DNA of 64,000 nt from Rhodomicrobium sp052148445. GTDB lineage: Bacteria > Pseudomonadota > Alphaproteobacteria > Rhizobiales > Rhodomicrobiaceae. Position 1 is the stretch's first letter. Each line of letters begins with the position of its first letter. The DNA is taken from assembly GCA_052148445.1 (NCBI GenBank), contig JBKQIH010000294.1:13824-77823 (forward strand), read 5' to 3'. Below the pieces are notes generated by a model. The model made no database searches. It was not told where the DNA came from and saw only the letters and a list, made by a program, of their open reading frames with translations. The position numbers and the translations under genes were made by a program. Positions 8,273-17,552 of the stretch are shown in pieces.

Positions 8273-8805
8273 CACCCTATGTCCCCGCCGGCAGCGCCGG
8301 TCACTTGCTTTGGATCTACGATCATGGCGCTGATCTCAGCTTCCGCCACAATATGGCCATCGACCGTCGCTCTGCCCTCGAAGCGCCAAACCCGCCCGCG
8401 ATTGCGCTTTTTGATCATGTGATAGCGGACGGTATCGCCAGGCAGAACCGGCCGCCGGAACTTCGCGCGATCGATGGCCATAAAATAAACGAGCTGCGGC
8501 TCATAGGCTTCCTGCAAACTCGCCACACAAAGCGCGCCCGCGGTTTGAGCCATGCCTTCGATCAGCAGAACGCCGGGCATCACAGGAAAGTTGGGAAAAT
8601 GGCCCTGGAAAAACGGCTCGTTGATGCTGACGTTCTTGATACCGACGGCGGAATTATCGCCGTCCATCTCAACGATTTTATCGACGAGCAGAAACGGATA
8701 GCGATGCGGCAGCAGCTTTAGGATCCGCACGATATCTGCTGTACCCAGTTCTTTCTTCTGGGGCGTGACTTCACTTTCGGTGCTGCTTTCGGATTTGTTC
8801 CACAT
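8272..8805 (-). CDS. fabZ: 3-hydroxyacyl-[acyl-carrier-protein] dehydratase FabZ
   Basis: FabZ dehydrates 3-hydroxyacyl-ACP in fatty acid elongation and so competes with LpxA and LpxD for the same hydroxyacyl-ACP pool. The 177-residue hot-dog protein has the catalytic His in GHFPNFPVMPGVLLIE and Glu in the following EGMAQTAGAL helix. LLPHRYPFLLVD near residue 33 is a strong family mark. About 25 unconserved residues precede the fold. It is 10 bases downstream of lpxD and overlaps lpxA. Confidence 0.95.
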   Translation of the reverse strand: MWNKSESSTESEVTPQKKELGTADIVRILKLLPHRYPFLLVDKIVEMDGDNSAVGIKNVSINEPFFQGHFPNFPVMPGVLLIEGMAQTAGALCVASLQEAYEPQLVYFMAIDRAKFRRPVLPGDTVRYHMIKKRNRGRVWRFEGRATVDGHIVAEAEISAMIVDPKQVTGAAGGDIG

Positions 8806-8815
8806 AACTGTACTT

Positions 8816-9883
8816 CTAATCGTCTTTACTGTCTGGATTTCCCCTGGAAGCCTCGCGCTTAGCGAGGCGCTTCAACACCGCAACCTCGCGTGCCCAGGAA
8901 CTTATTGGCTTGGCGGGATAACCTCCCCACCGCCCGCCCCGCGGGACATTGCCGGTCACACCGCTTTGCGCACCGATCTGCGCGCCGGCGCCGATGCGGA
9001 TATGTCCAACGGCGCCACATTGCCCGCCCATGAGAACAAAGTCTTCCAAAATCGTGCTGCCGGAGATGCCAGTCTGTGCGGCAATCACGCAGTGTCTCCC
9101 AATGACCACGTTATGCGCGATCTGAACCAGGTTGTCGATCTTCGTGCCCTCGCCTATCACCGTATCGTTGAGTGCCCCCCGGTCGATGCAACTATTGGCC
9201 CCGATCTCGACATCGTCCTGGATGATAACCCGCCCGACTTGGCGCACCTTATAGTGACCCATCCGGCCCATAGCGAATCCGAAGCCATCTTGACCGATGC
9301 GGACACCCGCGTGCACGATGACGCGGTTGCCAATGAGCGCATGCGTAATCGATGCGCCGGGACCGACAAAGCCGTCGCGCCCGATTGTAACCCTGTACCC
9401 CACCACGGCACCAGCCGCGATGCGGGTGCCGCGCCCTATTTGTGCCTCGGGCCCAACGATCGCGCCGGCTTCGATAATCGCGCCTTCTTCAATGCACGCG
9501 CTAGCGTCGATGAGGCTTGCACCCTTATCGCCTGCACCTACGACTTTCGGATGCCCGGCATCGGGAAAAAACAGCTCAAGCGATCTGGCGAAAGATCGGT
9601 ACGGATCCTTGGACAGAAGCGGCACCGTATGCTCAGGCATCTTGGGAGCCGGACCGTCTGCGATAAAAACGGCCCCGGCGCGGGTGTTCTGCAGCGCGGT
9701 TAGATATTTCCGGTTTTCGAAGAAAGATACGTCGTTGTGGCCGGCCTGATCGAGTGCCTTGACGGTATTAAGCGGTTTTCCGGCCTCGGAAAGAAACTGC
9801 TCAGGGATCTGAGCGCCCGCATAAGTGGCAAGTTCCGAGAGAGGAAATGGCCCGGCGGGGGCCCAGAAGCCTGGATGGTCCAT
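8816..9883 (-). CDS. lpxD: UDP-3-O-acylglucosamine N-acyltransferase
   Basis: LpxD adds the second hydroxyacyl chain to UDP-3-O-acylglucosamine, the third step in lipid A synthesis. The 355-residue protein has the N-terminal uridine-binding domain (residues 1-110) followed by hexapeptide repeats. The signature blocks GQDGFGFAM, IIQDDVEIGANSCIDRGA and the catalytic IAHNVVIG are present. The length is normal for alphaproteobacteria. It follows bamA after a 95-base spacer with two hairpins and is 10 bases ahead of fabZ. Confidence 0.95.
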   Translation of the reverse strand: MDHPGFWAPAGPFPLSELATYAGAQIPEQFLSEAGKPLNTVKALDQAGHNDVSFFENRKYLTALQNTRAGAVFIADGPAPKMPEHTVPLLSKDPYRSFARSLELFFPDAGHPKVVGAGDKGASLIDASACIEEGAIIEAGAIVGPEAQIGRGTRIAAGAVVGYRVTIGRDGFVGPGASITHALIGNRVIVHAGVRIGQDGFGFAMGRMGHYKVRQVGRVIIQDDVEIGANSCIDRGALNDTVIGEGTKIDNLVQIAHNVVIGRHCVIAAQTGISGSTILEDFVLMGGQCGAVGHIRIGAGAQIGAQSGVTGNVPRGGRWGGYPAKPISSWAREVAVLKRLAKREASRGNPDSKDD

Positions 9884-9904
9884 GCGTGTTCAGCTTTGAA
9901 AAGG

Positions 9905-9928
9905 TTAAGCGGGCCGGAGCCCGCTTAA
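9905..9928 (-). terminator. Hairpin in the bamA-lpxD spacer (attenuator or terminator)
   Basis: A perfect 9-base stem TTAAGCGGG/CCCGCTTAA encloses a 6-base loop. On the minus strand it is followed by CCTTTTC, a weak U-tract. It stands between the bamA stop and the lpxD start and could lower readthrough into the lpx genes or block 3' exonucleases. Confidence 0.5.
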
Positions 9929-9954
9929 CATACTTCGAGATTGACTGTTGCGCG

Positions 9955-9972
9955 AGGCAGCATTCACTGCCT
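9955..9972 (-). terminator. Short hairpin just after bamA
   Basis: AGGCAG and CTGCCT form a 6-base stem with a 6-base loop starting a few bases after the bamA stop. No U-run follows, so it looks more like an mRNA 3' stabiliser than a full terminator. Confidence 0.35.
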
Positions 9973-9978
9973 GCAATT

Positions 9979-12378
9979 TTAGAACTTCGTGGCAGCACCA
10001 AATCTGAAGACTTGGGTCTGATCGAAGGATTCCTTCAGGATAGCCCAGCCGAAGTCGGCGCGGAGCGGACCGATCGGCGAGTTCCAGATCAAGCTGGCGC
10101 CGACTGAGGCCCGGATCGCATCGGAGTCCGACGTCCCAGTATAGCAGCTGGAGATGGGTGTGACACCGCCTGGGCACGAGCCATGTGCGGTGAGGTATTT
10201 CAAAGCCAAGTTGTTCGCATCGGTACCCCATACCGAGCCGGCATCGGCGAAGATAGCGCCGCCGAAGCCCATATCCTCTGGAACGAAGGGAAGCGGGAAG
10301 CGTATCTCAGTGGTACCGGCATAGAAGTTCTTACCGCCGAGCGAGTCTTGGCTCAGATTGTCACGCGGACCAAGGCCCGCGGTGGCAAAGCCACGGATCG
10401 TCTCACCACCCTTATAGAAGTCGTCTGTGGTGCGCACATCCTGGCCGTTCCAACCCTGGATCGTGCCGCCGATCAAGCGCCCGACAAGAGTGATATCCTT
10501 GGTGAGCGGATAGTAGCCCCTGCCCTCGGCGATTGTGCGGATGTAGTCGATATCGCCGCCCACACCTGCGAAGTCTTGAGCGAACGAGAAGTAGAAGCCG
10601 CGGGACGGGTTCTTACGATTGTTGCGGGTATCGTAGATGAGCGAATAGCCGACCGACGAGGTGATCGTGTTACCGGCAACTTCCCAAACAGCGAGCGGTG
10701 CGGTCGAGTCGAGGCCGTAGATATCCTCGTACATAAACGTGTAGTTGGTGTTCAGCCAGAGGTTATCCATTAGGGCGAAGCCGAAGCGGAGGCTAAAGCC
10801 CGTCCGGAAGTCTTCGTAACCAGCATCGGTGAAGCCGGTCGCAGCGGTATAGTCAGAATTCCGAACGAACGCGTCGACACCGAGCGAAAGGTTCCGGTCG
10901 AGGAAGCGGGGCTCGGTCCAGCTCGCATCCACGCCGTAGCTGACTTGGCTACCCGACAGTTTAACCTGCACGAATTGGCCGGTGCCCATGAAGTTACGCT
11001 CACTATACGAAACTTCACCGATCACGCCTTCCGCCGAGGAGTAGCCTGCCGAGAAGGAGAGTTCGCCGGTCGATTGTTCCGTAATGGCAACGTTCAGGAT
11101 AACACGGTCGCCAGCGGAGCCAGGTTCTTTATTGACCTTGACGTCTTTAAAGAAGCCAAGGCCCATGAGGCGCGAGCGGGCCTGATCGACCATCACCTTA
11201 TTATAGGCATCGCCTTCCGCGATACGGAACTCGCGGCGGATGACGTAGTCTTCAGTACGGTAGTTGCCGGAGAGGTTGATGCGCTCGATATAAACGCGCG
11301 GCCCCTGCTCAACTACGTAGGCAACGGAGATCGTATGAGAAACCGGGTCGCGATCGATGCGAGGGCGCACCTGGCCAAAAGCGTAGCCTTGCTGGGCCAC
11401 GAACACGGTAAGCGCTTCGACGGTTTTGTCGACAGCCTCGGCGTTGTAGATTTCCCCAGATTTGGTCAGAAGCTTGCCGCCGGCGGCATCCGAATTGAAA
11501 GCGGGGAGCGTCGAGTCGATTCGAATTCCGCCAAAATTGTATCTCTGCCCCTCGTCTACGGTGAAGGTCAGGAAAAAGCCCTTTCCTTCACGGTCCACGT
11601 CAGCGACAGCCGACACAACGCGCATATCCGCATAACCGTTCTTTATATAATAGCGGCGCAGCAGCTCACGATCCAAATTGAAGCGATCGGGATCGTAAAC
11701 CGAGGTCGGCTTTAAAAAGTCGAGGAAGCTCGATTCGGTCGTGGTGATCACACCGCGCAGTTCCGTATCGGAGAATGCTTGATTGCCGATGAAATTGACG
11801 CCTGCAACCTTGGTCTCAGGCCCTTCGTGAATCTCGAACACCAAGTCGATCCGGTTATGATCGAGGTTGATGATTTGCGCGTCGACCTGAGTCGCATAGT
11901 AGCCTTGGCGCCGGTAGACATCGAGGATGCGCTGAACGTCGGCCTGAACCCGGCCCCGCGAATAGAGAGCGCGCGGCTTTAGCTGCACTTCCGTGCTCAG
12001 CGTATCGCTCTTGACCTCGTGATTACCTTCGAAGGCAACGCGGTTGATGATCGGGTTCTCGGCGACGGTAACAACGACTACATTTCCATGCAGCGCGATG
12101 TGTACGTCTTGAAAAAGACCGGTTCCGAAGAGGGCCCGCAGACTTTCGTCGGCCTTGTAGCCATCGTATTTTTGGCCGGCCGTGAAAGTTAGATACGAGC
12201 GCACGGTTTCTGGCTCGATGCGGCTATTGCCCTCGACCCGGATCTCGCGGATGACAGGTCCACCTTGAGCGAACGCCCCCGTCGAGTGAACCGTGGCAGC
12301 TGTGAATGTCACCATCATCACAGCCACGAGAATTGTAAGGGCCGCACGAACCCTTCCGATTATGCTCTTGCGCAGCAT
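9979..12378 (-). CDS. bamA: Outer membrane protein assembly factor BamA
   Basis: BamA folds and inserts beta-barrel proteins into the outer membrane. From ATG 12378 the protein has 799 residues. This start is chosen because it opens directly with a signal peptide: a basic n-region (MLRKSIIGRVR), a hydrophobic core and cleavage after GAFAQ. AGAGGGG lies 12 bases upstream. Longer frames from 12420 and 12483 would bury the signal. Five POTRA domains (about residues 40-430) precede the barrel, which ends with the terminal Phe expected of outer-membrane barrels (FGAATKF). It sits between rseP and lpxD, as is usual. Confidence 0.95.
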   Translation of the reverse strand: MLRKSIIGRVRAALTILVAVMMVTFTAATVHSTGAFAQGGPVIREIRVEGNSRIEPETVRSYLTFTAGQKYDGYKADESLRALFGTGLFQDVHIALHGNVVVVTVAENPIINRVAFEGNHEVKSDTLSTEVQLKPRALYSRGRVQADVQRILDVYRRQGYYATQVDAQIINLDHNRIDLVFEIHEGPETKVAGVNFIGNQAFSDTELRGVITTTESSFLDFLKPTSVYDPDRFNLDRELLRRYYIKNGYADMRVVSAVADVDREGKGFFLTFTVDEGQRYNFGGIRIDSTLPAFNSDAAGGKLLTKSGEIYNAEAVDKTVEALTVFVAQQGYAFGQVRPRIDRDPVSHTISVAYVVEQGPRVYIERINLSGNYRTEDYVIRREFRIAEGDAYNKVMVDQARSRLMGLGFFKDVKVNKEPGSAGDRVILNVAITEQSTGELSFSAGYSSAEGVIGEVSYSERNFMGTGQFVQVKLSGSQVSYGVDASWTEPRFLDRNLSLGVDAFVRNSDYTAATGFTDAGYEDFRTGFSLRFGFALMDNLWLNTNYTFMYEDIYGLDSTAPLAVWEVAGNTITSSVGYSLIYDTRNNRKNPSRGFYFSFAQDFAGVGGDIDYIRTIAEGRGYYPLTKDITLVGRLIGGTIQGWNGQDVRTTDDFYKGGETIRGFATAGLGPRDNLSQDSLGGKNFYAGTTEIRFPLPFVPEDMGFGGAIFADAGSVWGTDANNLALKYLTAHGSCPGGVTPISSCYTGTSDSDAIRASVGASLIWNSPIGPLRADFGWAILKESFDQTQVFRFGAATKF

Positions 12379-12543
12379 TGACCTAATTGCCCCTCTAACG
12401 CCGGTTCCCCAACTCAGCATGTCACATCGCCAGAAACTAGGACTTTGTGACGCCAAGGTGGCTGGACCCCACCCTTTACCCATTTTAGCATCCGCCTGTT
12501 GCCCCCCGGCACCACGCGGGAAATGCTCACCTTCCCCTATAGC

Positions 12544-13728
12544 CTACTTAGTGCAAGCACTTGCCGCCTTAACCGCGGGCGGCTTGCCCTTCGTAAGCTC
12601 CGCAACGTTATTCCACGTTACGAAGACCATTAACATGAGCAGCAGCGCGAATCCAAACTGAAATGCCGCTTCTTGCGCTCTTTGGCTTAATGGACGGCCG
12701 AGTATGGCTTCCGCGCCATAGAACAAAAGGTGACCGCCATCCAAAACCGGAATAGGAAAGAGATTAAACAGCCCCACGCTTATTGATATGAAAGCGATAA
12801 GCGGAACTAGGTTAATAAACCCCTGCGAAGCGGAGTTTTTCGACACCTCCGCTATTTTTACCGGGCCGCCGAGCGAGCGTGCGCAGGCCTTTCCTTCGAC
12901 AAGCTGTCCGAGAAACTGAAAGGGGACCTCAGCGATTCGCCAGGTGCGCTGTATGCCCTCGCCCGCCGCACCGGCAAGACCGGCGGTTCGATTTTCGAGG
13001 TTCCTGGGCCCCATGACGCCGAGCCGTCCAATGCACTCCCCTTCTGTGAGCTCGGGCGTTGCCCTCAGATTCACAATCTTTCCTTCGCGCTCGACCGCGA
13101 TATCGATCGGAGAGCGGGCGTTCAGGACCACGGAATATTTGAAATCTTCGAAGCTTCCGATGGGCGTGTCCCCTACCGAAAGAACTTTGTCCCCGGCTTT
13201 GAGTCCGGCCTGCGCCGCTGGCGTCCCTGGCTCGACGCAGGTGATGAGCGCCTGCTGATAGTCGACACCCCTGAAGAACACCAAGCTTGTGAAGATTACA
13301 AAGCCCAAGAGGAAGTTCGAGAACGGACCCGCGAGCACAATCAGCGTACGGCGCCATAAGGCCGATGCGTGGAAATTGCCTTTGCGTTCGCCCGGCGTCA
13401 GTTTTTCGAGGGCTTCCGCCGAGGGCAGGCTCGCAACGCTTTCGTCGCCTTTGAACTTCACATAGCCCCCAAGCGGTATCCAGGCGACACGCCAGCGCGT
13501 GCCGTGCCTGTCATGGAAGCTCGCGATCTCCGGTCCAAAGCCCACAGAAAACGCTTCGACGGTAATGCCGAGCGCACGCGCAGCAAGAAAATGCCCAAGC
13601 TCATGGACGATTACAACGACGCCGAGCACGACGAGGAACGGGACGGTCCACCAGAAAGCCTGTTGGAGGGCAGCGATCGCTCCCCAGAAAATGTCCCCGA
13701 TGGATGAGGATAAAACTTGCGGGATCAT
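12544..13728 (-). CDS. rseP: RIP metalloprotease RseP (site-2 protease family)
   Basis: This is an inner-membrane zinc protease that cuts transmembrane segments of anti-sigma factors and signal peptide remnants. It has 394 residues from ATG 13728, which has AGAAGG 9 bases upstream; the frame can be extended to 13764 without such a signal. The zinc motif HELGH is at residues 42-46 in the first helix. A PDZ domain follows (GTPAAQAGLKAGDKVLSVGD), and the second zinc-binding motif is in FPIPVLDGGHLLFY near the C-terminus. It lies between dxr and bamA, the conserved envelope order. Confidence 0.93.
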   Translation of the reverse strand: MIPQVLSSSIGDIFWGAIAALQQAFWWTVPFLVVLGVVVIVHELGHFLAARALGITVEAFSVGFGPEIASFHDRHGTRWRVAWIPLGGYVKFKGDESVASLPSAEALEKLTPGERKGNFHASALWRRTLIVLAGPFSNFLLGFVIFTSLVFFRGVDYQQALITCVEPGTPAAQAGLKAGDKVLSVGDTPIGSFEDFKYSVVLNARSPIDIAVEREGKIVNLRATPELTEGECIGRLGVMGPRNLENRTAGLAGAAGEGIQRTWRIAEVPFQFLGQLVEGKACARSLGGPVKIAEVSKNSASQGFINLVPLIAFISISVGLFNLFPIPVLDGGHLLFYGAEAILGRPLSQRAQEAAFQFGFALLLMLMVFVTWNNVAELTKGKPPAVKAASACTK

Positions 13729-13848
13729 ACGGAAAAACCTTCTAGCGCGGCAGACAGACCACACCCGGCATTGCGCGCCAGGCTTTCTATAGACGGGATT
13801 TGTTTCCGCGGGCGGAAAAGCTCGCGATGAGGATACTGCACAGCATAT

Positions 13849-15105
13849 TTAGGCGGCGCCGGATGGAAAAGTAGCGGCACTGGCAGGCGCCCGTTGGGGC
13901 TCACCGAGCAGCGAAGCCGCGATCTGCCTTGCGCGCGCGTCGAGGTGCATGACCGAATCGAGACTGTCCGGGAGAATACCGGCAAGCTCGGTGACGGCCC
14001 GGCTCATGGTTTGTTCCACTGTGGCGGCGATCCCCGGAAAAGCGATAGCCTTATCGAGGAAGGCCTGGACCGCGATTTCATTAGCGGCATTGAGAACCGT
14101 GGGAGCCGCTCCGCCGGCCGCGAGTGCTCCTTTCGCAAGCCTCAACGCCGGAAAACGCGACTCGTCCGCCTCCTCGAAGGTCAAGCTTCCGGCCGCGGCA
14201 AGGTCGAGCCGTTTGATATCGGCATTGAGGCGGGCAGGCCAGGCAAGGCTGTAGGCTATGGGTGTCCTCATGTCGGGCAGACTCGCTTGAGCGATGACGG
14301 AACCGTCGCTGTAATAGACAAGCGCGTGAACGATCGACTGAGGATGGACGATTGCCGAAAGCTGGCTGGCGCGCACATTAAAAAGGTGAAAGGCTTCTAT
14401 AAGCTCGAGGCCCTTGTTCATGAGCGTTGCGCTATCTATGGTAATCTTGCGGCCCATCGCCCAGTTCGGGTGTTTCAGAGCATCCTCTGGCCGCGCCGCA
14501 GCTATTTGCTCCGCTGTCCAGGTGCGGAACGGTCCGCCCGAGGCGGTCAGCACAATGCGCTCGACATGCTTGCAGTCGAGGGTGTCCAAAGCCTGAAACA
14601 CTGCGGAATGCTCCGAATCCACCGGCAAAAGCGTTGTGTTGTGCCGCGCCGCCTCGCTCATAAACAGGGAGCCCGCCGAGACAAGACACTCCTTGTTGGC
14701 GAGTGCAACAATCGTTCCCTGACGTAACGCGGCCAGGGTCGGCGCAAGCCCCGCCGCCCCGACAATCGAAGCCATGATGAGGTCGGCCCTCCGCTCGCCC
14801 GCCTCGATCAGCGCACGCGTTCCCGCTCCGCATTCGATCCCTGTGCCTTCGAGCCGGTGTCTAAGTTCGCCTTCCAGACGCTCGTCCGCGAGCGCGGCAT
14901 AGTCTGCCTTCAGGGCGACAGCGAGTTCAGCGAGTTTTTCGGCGTTACGATTTGCGGTCAAGGCGGCGATTTCGAATCGATCCGGATTAAGCGCCAGCAG
15001 CTCGCAGGTGAGTACCCCGATGGTACCCGTCGCTCCCAGCACGCTTACGCGCCTTTTTTCTTTCACCTGGTCCGCGTTACCGCCAGCATGCCCATCCTGT
15101 TGCAT
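13849..15105 (-). CDS. dxr: 1-deoxy-D-xylulose 5-phosphate reductoisomerase
   Basis: Dxr converts DXP to 2-C-methylerythritol 4-phosphate with NADPH, the committed step of the MEP isoprenoid pathway. The start ATG 15105 has GGGAG 6 bases upstream, giving 418 residues; the frame remains open to 15147, but only through a TTG. The NADPH motif is GATGTIG (about 25-31). VDSEHSAVFQAL, the active-site TASGGPFR and WAMGRKITIDSATLMNKGLE are diagnostic. Next to cdsA and uppS, it supplies isoprenoid precursors used by UppS. Confidence 0.94.
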   Translation of the reverse strand: MQQDGHAGGNADQVKEKRRVSVLGATGTIGVLTCELLALNPDRFEIAALTANRNAEKLAELAVALKADYAALADERLEGELRHRLEGTGIECGAGTRALIEAGERRADLIMASIVGAAGLAPTLAALRQGTIVALANKECLVSAGSLFMSEAARHNTTLLPVDSEHSAVFQALDTLDCKHVERIVLTASGGPFRTWTAEQIAAARPEDALKHPNWAMGRKITIDSATLMNKGLELIEAFHLFNVRASQLSAIVHPQSIVHALVYYSDGSVIAQASLPDMRTPIAYSLAWPARLNADIKRLDLAAAGSLTFEEADESRFPALRLAKGALAAGGAAPTVLNAANEIAVQAFLDKAIAFPGIAATVEQTMSRAVTELAGILPDSLDSVMHLDARARQIAASLLGEPQRAPASAATFPSGAA

Positions 15106-15140
15106 CGTTGCTCCCATGCTCGCCCGCCAGGGCCGCCGTT

Positions 15141-15974
15141 TTACCAAATCAAAAGTGCCCGGCCCGGCTTTAACGGATCCACAATTACCGCAATAAGCCC
15201 TGCGGCCATCGCCGCGAACACTAAACTGTCAACACGGTCGAGCACACCCCCATGCCCGGGGATAAGTCCGCTCGAATTTTTCACACCGAAGGCCCGCTTG
15301 ATGAAAGACTCGCCAAGATCTCCCCCTTGGGACAGAATCCCCAGAACGACGCTGATGCCTGAGAGCATCGGTACCGAGGTGTCCTGAAGCCAAAGCGCGA
15401 ACAAGGTTCCTGCACAGCATGAGCTAAAGGCACCGCCCGCGAGACCGGCCCAGGTCTTATTCGGTGAGATCGAGGGCGCAAGCTTCGGGCCGCCGATGAG
15501 CTTTCCAGTGAAATACGCGCCAGTATCCGCCGACCAAACGATCAAAAATAGGTACAGGATGGCGTAGAAGCCATAATCGGGATCTTGACGGATTGCGATC
15601 AGAGCGATTGCTGGAAAGCCCGCGTAATAGACGCCCGCCGCGGTCCACCAGGGATCGCTCTCCAGCCCAGCGTTCCTATGAATCCAGAACGAAGCCCATG
15701 TAGCCCCCATGATTATGCCGATCGCGGAAGCGGGATTATTCTTGAGCGTGAGAATACCGGCGATGGCGATAGCGGCAATCTGCAGGACGAAGATGCTGTC
15801 GAAATTGCGCCCTCGTACGACGCGGCCCCACTCCCAGCTCATCAAGGCGACGAAGAACAGAATGAGCCCGGCGAAGCTTTGCGGGCCTGCATAGGTCAGA
15901 GCGATGCTCAGCGCCACGAGAACAAGCGCGGAATTTACCCTTAGAACCAGCTCTGAACTTATAGGCTTTGCCAT
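15141..15974 (-). CDS. cdsA: Phosphatidate cytidylyltransferase
   Basis: CdsA makes CDP-diacylglycerol from phosphatidate and CTP, the branch point for all phospholipids. It has 277 residues from ATG 15974, with AAAGGA just upstream. The same frame stays open far upstream through uppS, but that part is only a shadow. Seven to eight membrane segments are visible, and the C-terminal signature WSADTGAYFTGKLIGGPKL plus SPNKTWAG is clear. Its stop lies 36 bases before the dxr start. Confidence 0.93.
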   Translation of the reverse strand: MAKPISSELVLRVNSALVLVALSIALTYAGPQSFAGLILFFVALMSWEWGRVVRGRNFDSIFVLQIAAIAIAGILTLKNNPASAIGIIMGATWASFWIHRNAGLESDPWWTAAGVYYAGFPAIALIAIRQDPDYGFYAILYLFLIVWSADTGAYFTGKLIGGPKLAPSISPNKTWAGLAGGAFSSCCAGTLFALWLQDTSVPMLSGISVVLGILSQGGDLGESFIKRAFGVKNSSGLIPGHGGVLDRVDSLVFAAMAAGLIAVIVDPLKPGRALLIW

Positions 15975-16017
15975 GTTCCTTTCGCCCGATAAGTCCGCTC
16001 TTGGGCCGGCGCGCGGC

Positions 16018-16761
16018 CTATCCGGCAACGCCGCCGAAACGGCGTTCCCGCCGCCGGTAGGCAGCAATCGCGCTTTCCAAAGTCTGTCTTGTAAAGTCCG
16101 GCCAGAAATTATCAACGAATAAAAGCTCGGAGTAGGCGCATTGCCAAAGTAGAAAGTTACTGATGCGCTGCTCGCCGCTGGTCCTGATGATAAGGTCCGG
16201 GTCGGGAATGCCTGCCGTGTCGAATTGTTCCGCGAGCAACTCCTGTGTGATATCGCCCGGCGCAAGCTCCCCCAATTTGACGCGTTCGGCCAGGCGTCTC
16301 GCTGCACGGACAATTTCGTCCCGCGAGCCGTAGTTGAACGCGATGATCAGCTGCAAGCCTGTATTCGCGCTGGTCAGGATGACCGCATCGCGAAGCATTG
16401 TCACGAGATCGACCGGAACTCCTGCCTCGGAACCGATAACTCGTAGCTTGACATTATTTTTGTGTATCTCGGCAAGATCGCGGCGGATGAATCGCCTTAA
16501 CAGCCCCATGAGATAGGTGACCTCGATGGGCGGCCGCTTCCAGTTCTCCGAGGAAAAACTAAAAAGCGTGAGATATGAGATGCCGAGATCGGAGGCAGCG
16601 CGCACGCATTCCTTTGTGCTCTCGACGCCTCTGCGATGGCCTTCGGTCCGGGGCAGGCCGCGCTGCGCTGCCCACCTGCCATTACCGTCCATGATGATGG
16701 CAACATGTTCCGGACATGGACGCTCTTTCCCGGGCACGACGGCTTGTTCTGGCGATCTCAC
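16018..16761 (-). CDS. uppS: Isoprenyl (undecaprenyl) diphosphate synthase
   Basis: UppS extends farnesyl diphosphate with isopentenyl units to the C55 lipid carrier for cell-wall and polysaccharide precursors. The 247-residue cis-prenyltransferase has MDGNGRWA (24-31), the ENWKRP block (FSSENWKRP) and the C-terminal RTSGEQRISNFLLWQ. The start is GTG 16761, three bases after the stop of a short upstream frame. The cdsA start is 43 bases downstream. Confidence 0.94.
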   Translation of the reverse strand: MRSPEQAVVPGKERPCPEHVAIIMDGNGRWAAQRGLPRTEGHRRGVESTKECVRAASDLGISYLTLFSFSSENWKRPPIEVTYLMGLLRRFIRRDLAEIHKNNVKLRVIGSEAGVPVDLVTMLRDAVILTSANTGLQLIIAFNYGSRDEIVRAARRLAERVKLGELAPGDITQELLAEQFDTAGIPDPDLIIRTSGEQRISNFLLWQCAYSELLFVDNFWPDFTRQTLESAIAAYRRRERRFGGVAG

Positions 16762-16764
16762 AGC

Positions 16765-16902
16765 TCAGCCACCTATTTCTCTCCCTCGCGGCTTGGCCGC
16801 AGCCAACAGCGCGAAGCCAAAACGCGAGCTGACTGCCTGCTGCACGTCTTCTGCTTCCTTATCGGTGAGGTCAAGCCCGCCTTCGTATAATAGAGCCGTC
16901 TT
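16765..16902 (-). CDS. Possible small protein between frr and uppS (no canonical start)
   Basis: Between frr and uppS a minus-strand frame runs from just after an in-frame TGA to a TGA at 16767-16765, three bases before the uppS GTG. It encodes about 45 residues, with the stretch GGLDLTDKEAEDVQQAVSSR followed by FGFALLAAAKPRG. This looks like real coding sequence by composition, but no ATG, GTG or TTG opens it. It is preceded by a run of six A, a possible slippage or frameshift site. It may be a degraded gene tail or a product of an alternative start. I know no family for it. Confidence 0.3.
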   Translation of the reverse strand, partial: KTALLYEGGLDLTDKEAEDVQQAVSSRFGFALLAAAKPRGREIGG

Positions 16903-16937
16903 TTTTCAGTGCGCACTTGCCGCCGATGCAACGAGCT

Positions 16938-17504
16938 CTACACCTGCAGGATTTCCTGTTCTTTCGATGCAAACATGGCGTCTATTTCTTTAATGGTCTT
17001 GTCGGTCAGATCCTGCACCTTGGTATGGAGCGAGCCGCTATCGTCCTCGCTGATCTTACCGTCTTTTTCCAGCTTCTTGATCTGGTCCATGCCATCCTTG
17101 CGGACGTTCCGGACAGCGACCCGGGCTTGCTCGGTATATTTCTTTGCGATTTTCACAAGTTCCTGCCGCCGCTCCTGATTGAGCTCCGGGATCGGCAAAC
17201 GCAGGACGAGGCCATCGACCACGGGGTTAAGCCCAAGATCGGACTCGCGGATCGCCTTTTCGACCGCGTGAAGGTTGCTCTTGTCCCAGACTTGCACCGT
17301 AATCAAGCGCGGCTCCGGCGTGTTAATCGCGGCGACCTGATTGATCGGCATTTTCGCGCCGTAGGACGTATTGACCAGCAAAGGGTCGAGAAGAGTCGTG
17401 CTCGCGCGTCCGGTGCGTAAGCCTCCAAACTCTCCCTTCAGGGCGGCGACGGCCCCTTTCATGCGCTTTTCAATCTCGCGGTGGTCGAAGTTGCCGGCTG
17501 TCAT
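16938..17504 (-). CDS. frr: Ribosome recycling factor
   Basis: RRF splits post-termination ribosomes together with EF-G. Two ATGs compete. The one at 17504 has AAGGGG at 6 bases and is preferred (188 residues); that at 17510 directly abuts the same sequence. The family pattern is complete: LRTGRAS near residue 29, the PINQVAAI block, and the C-terminal three-helix region ending with DAMFASKEQEILQV. It is 42 bases downstream of pyrH, in the usual pyrH-frr-uppS order. Confidence 0.95.
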   Translation of the reverse strand: MTAGNFDHREIEKRMKGAVAALKGEFGGLRTGRASTTLLDPLLVNTSYGAKMPINQVAAINTPEPRLITVQVWDKSNLHAVEKAIRESDLGLNPVVDGLVLRLPIPELNQERRQELVKIAKKYTEQARVAVRNVRKDGMDQIKKLEKDGKISEDDSGSLHTKVQDLTDKTIKEIDAMFASKEQEILQV

Positions 17505-17552
17505 CTCCATCCCCTTTTTAATTTGCGGTTGGATCGTTGATCTGGATAAGAT

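Noticed and set aside
15975..16313. Upstream extension of the cdsA frame through uppS
   Set aside because: The extra 113 residues are uppS read in another frame. ATG 15974 has a good ribosome site and begins at the first membrane segment.
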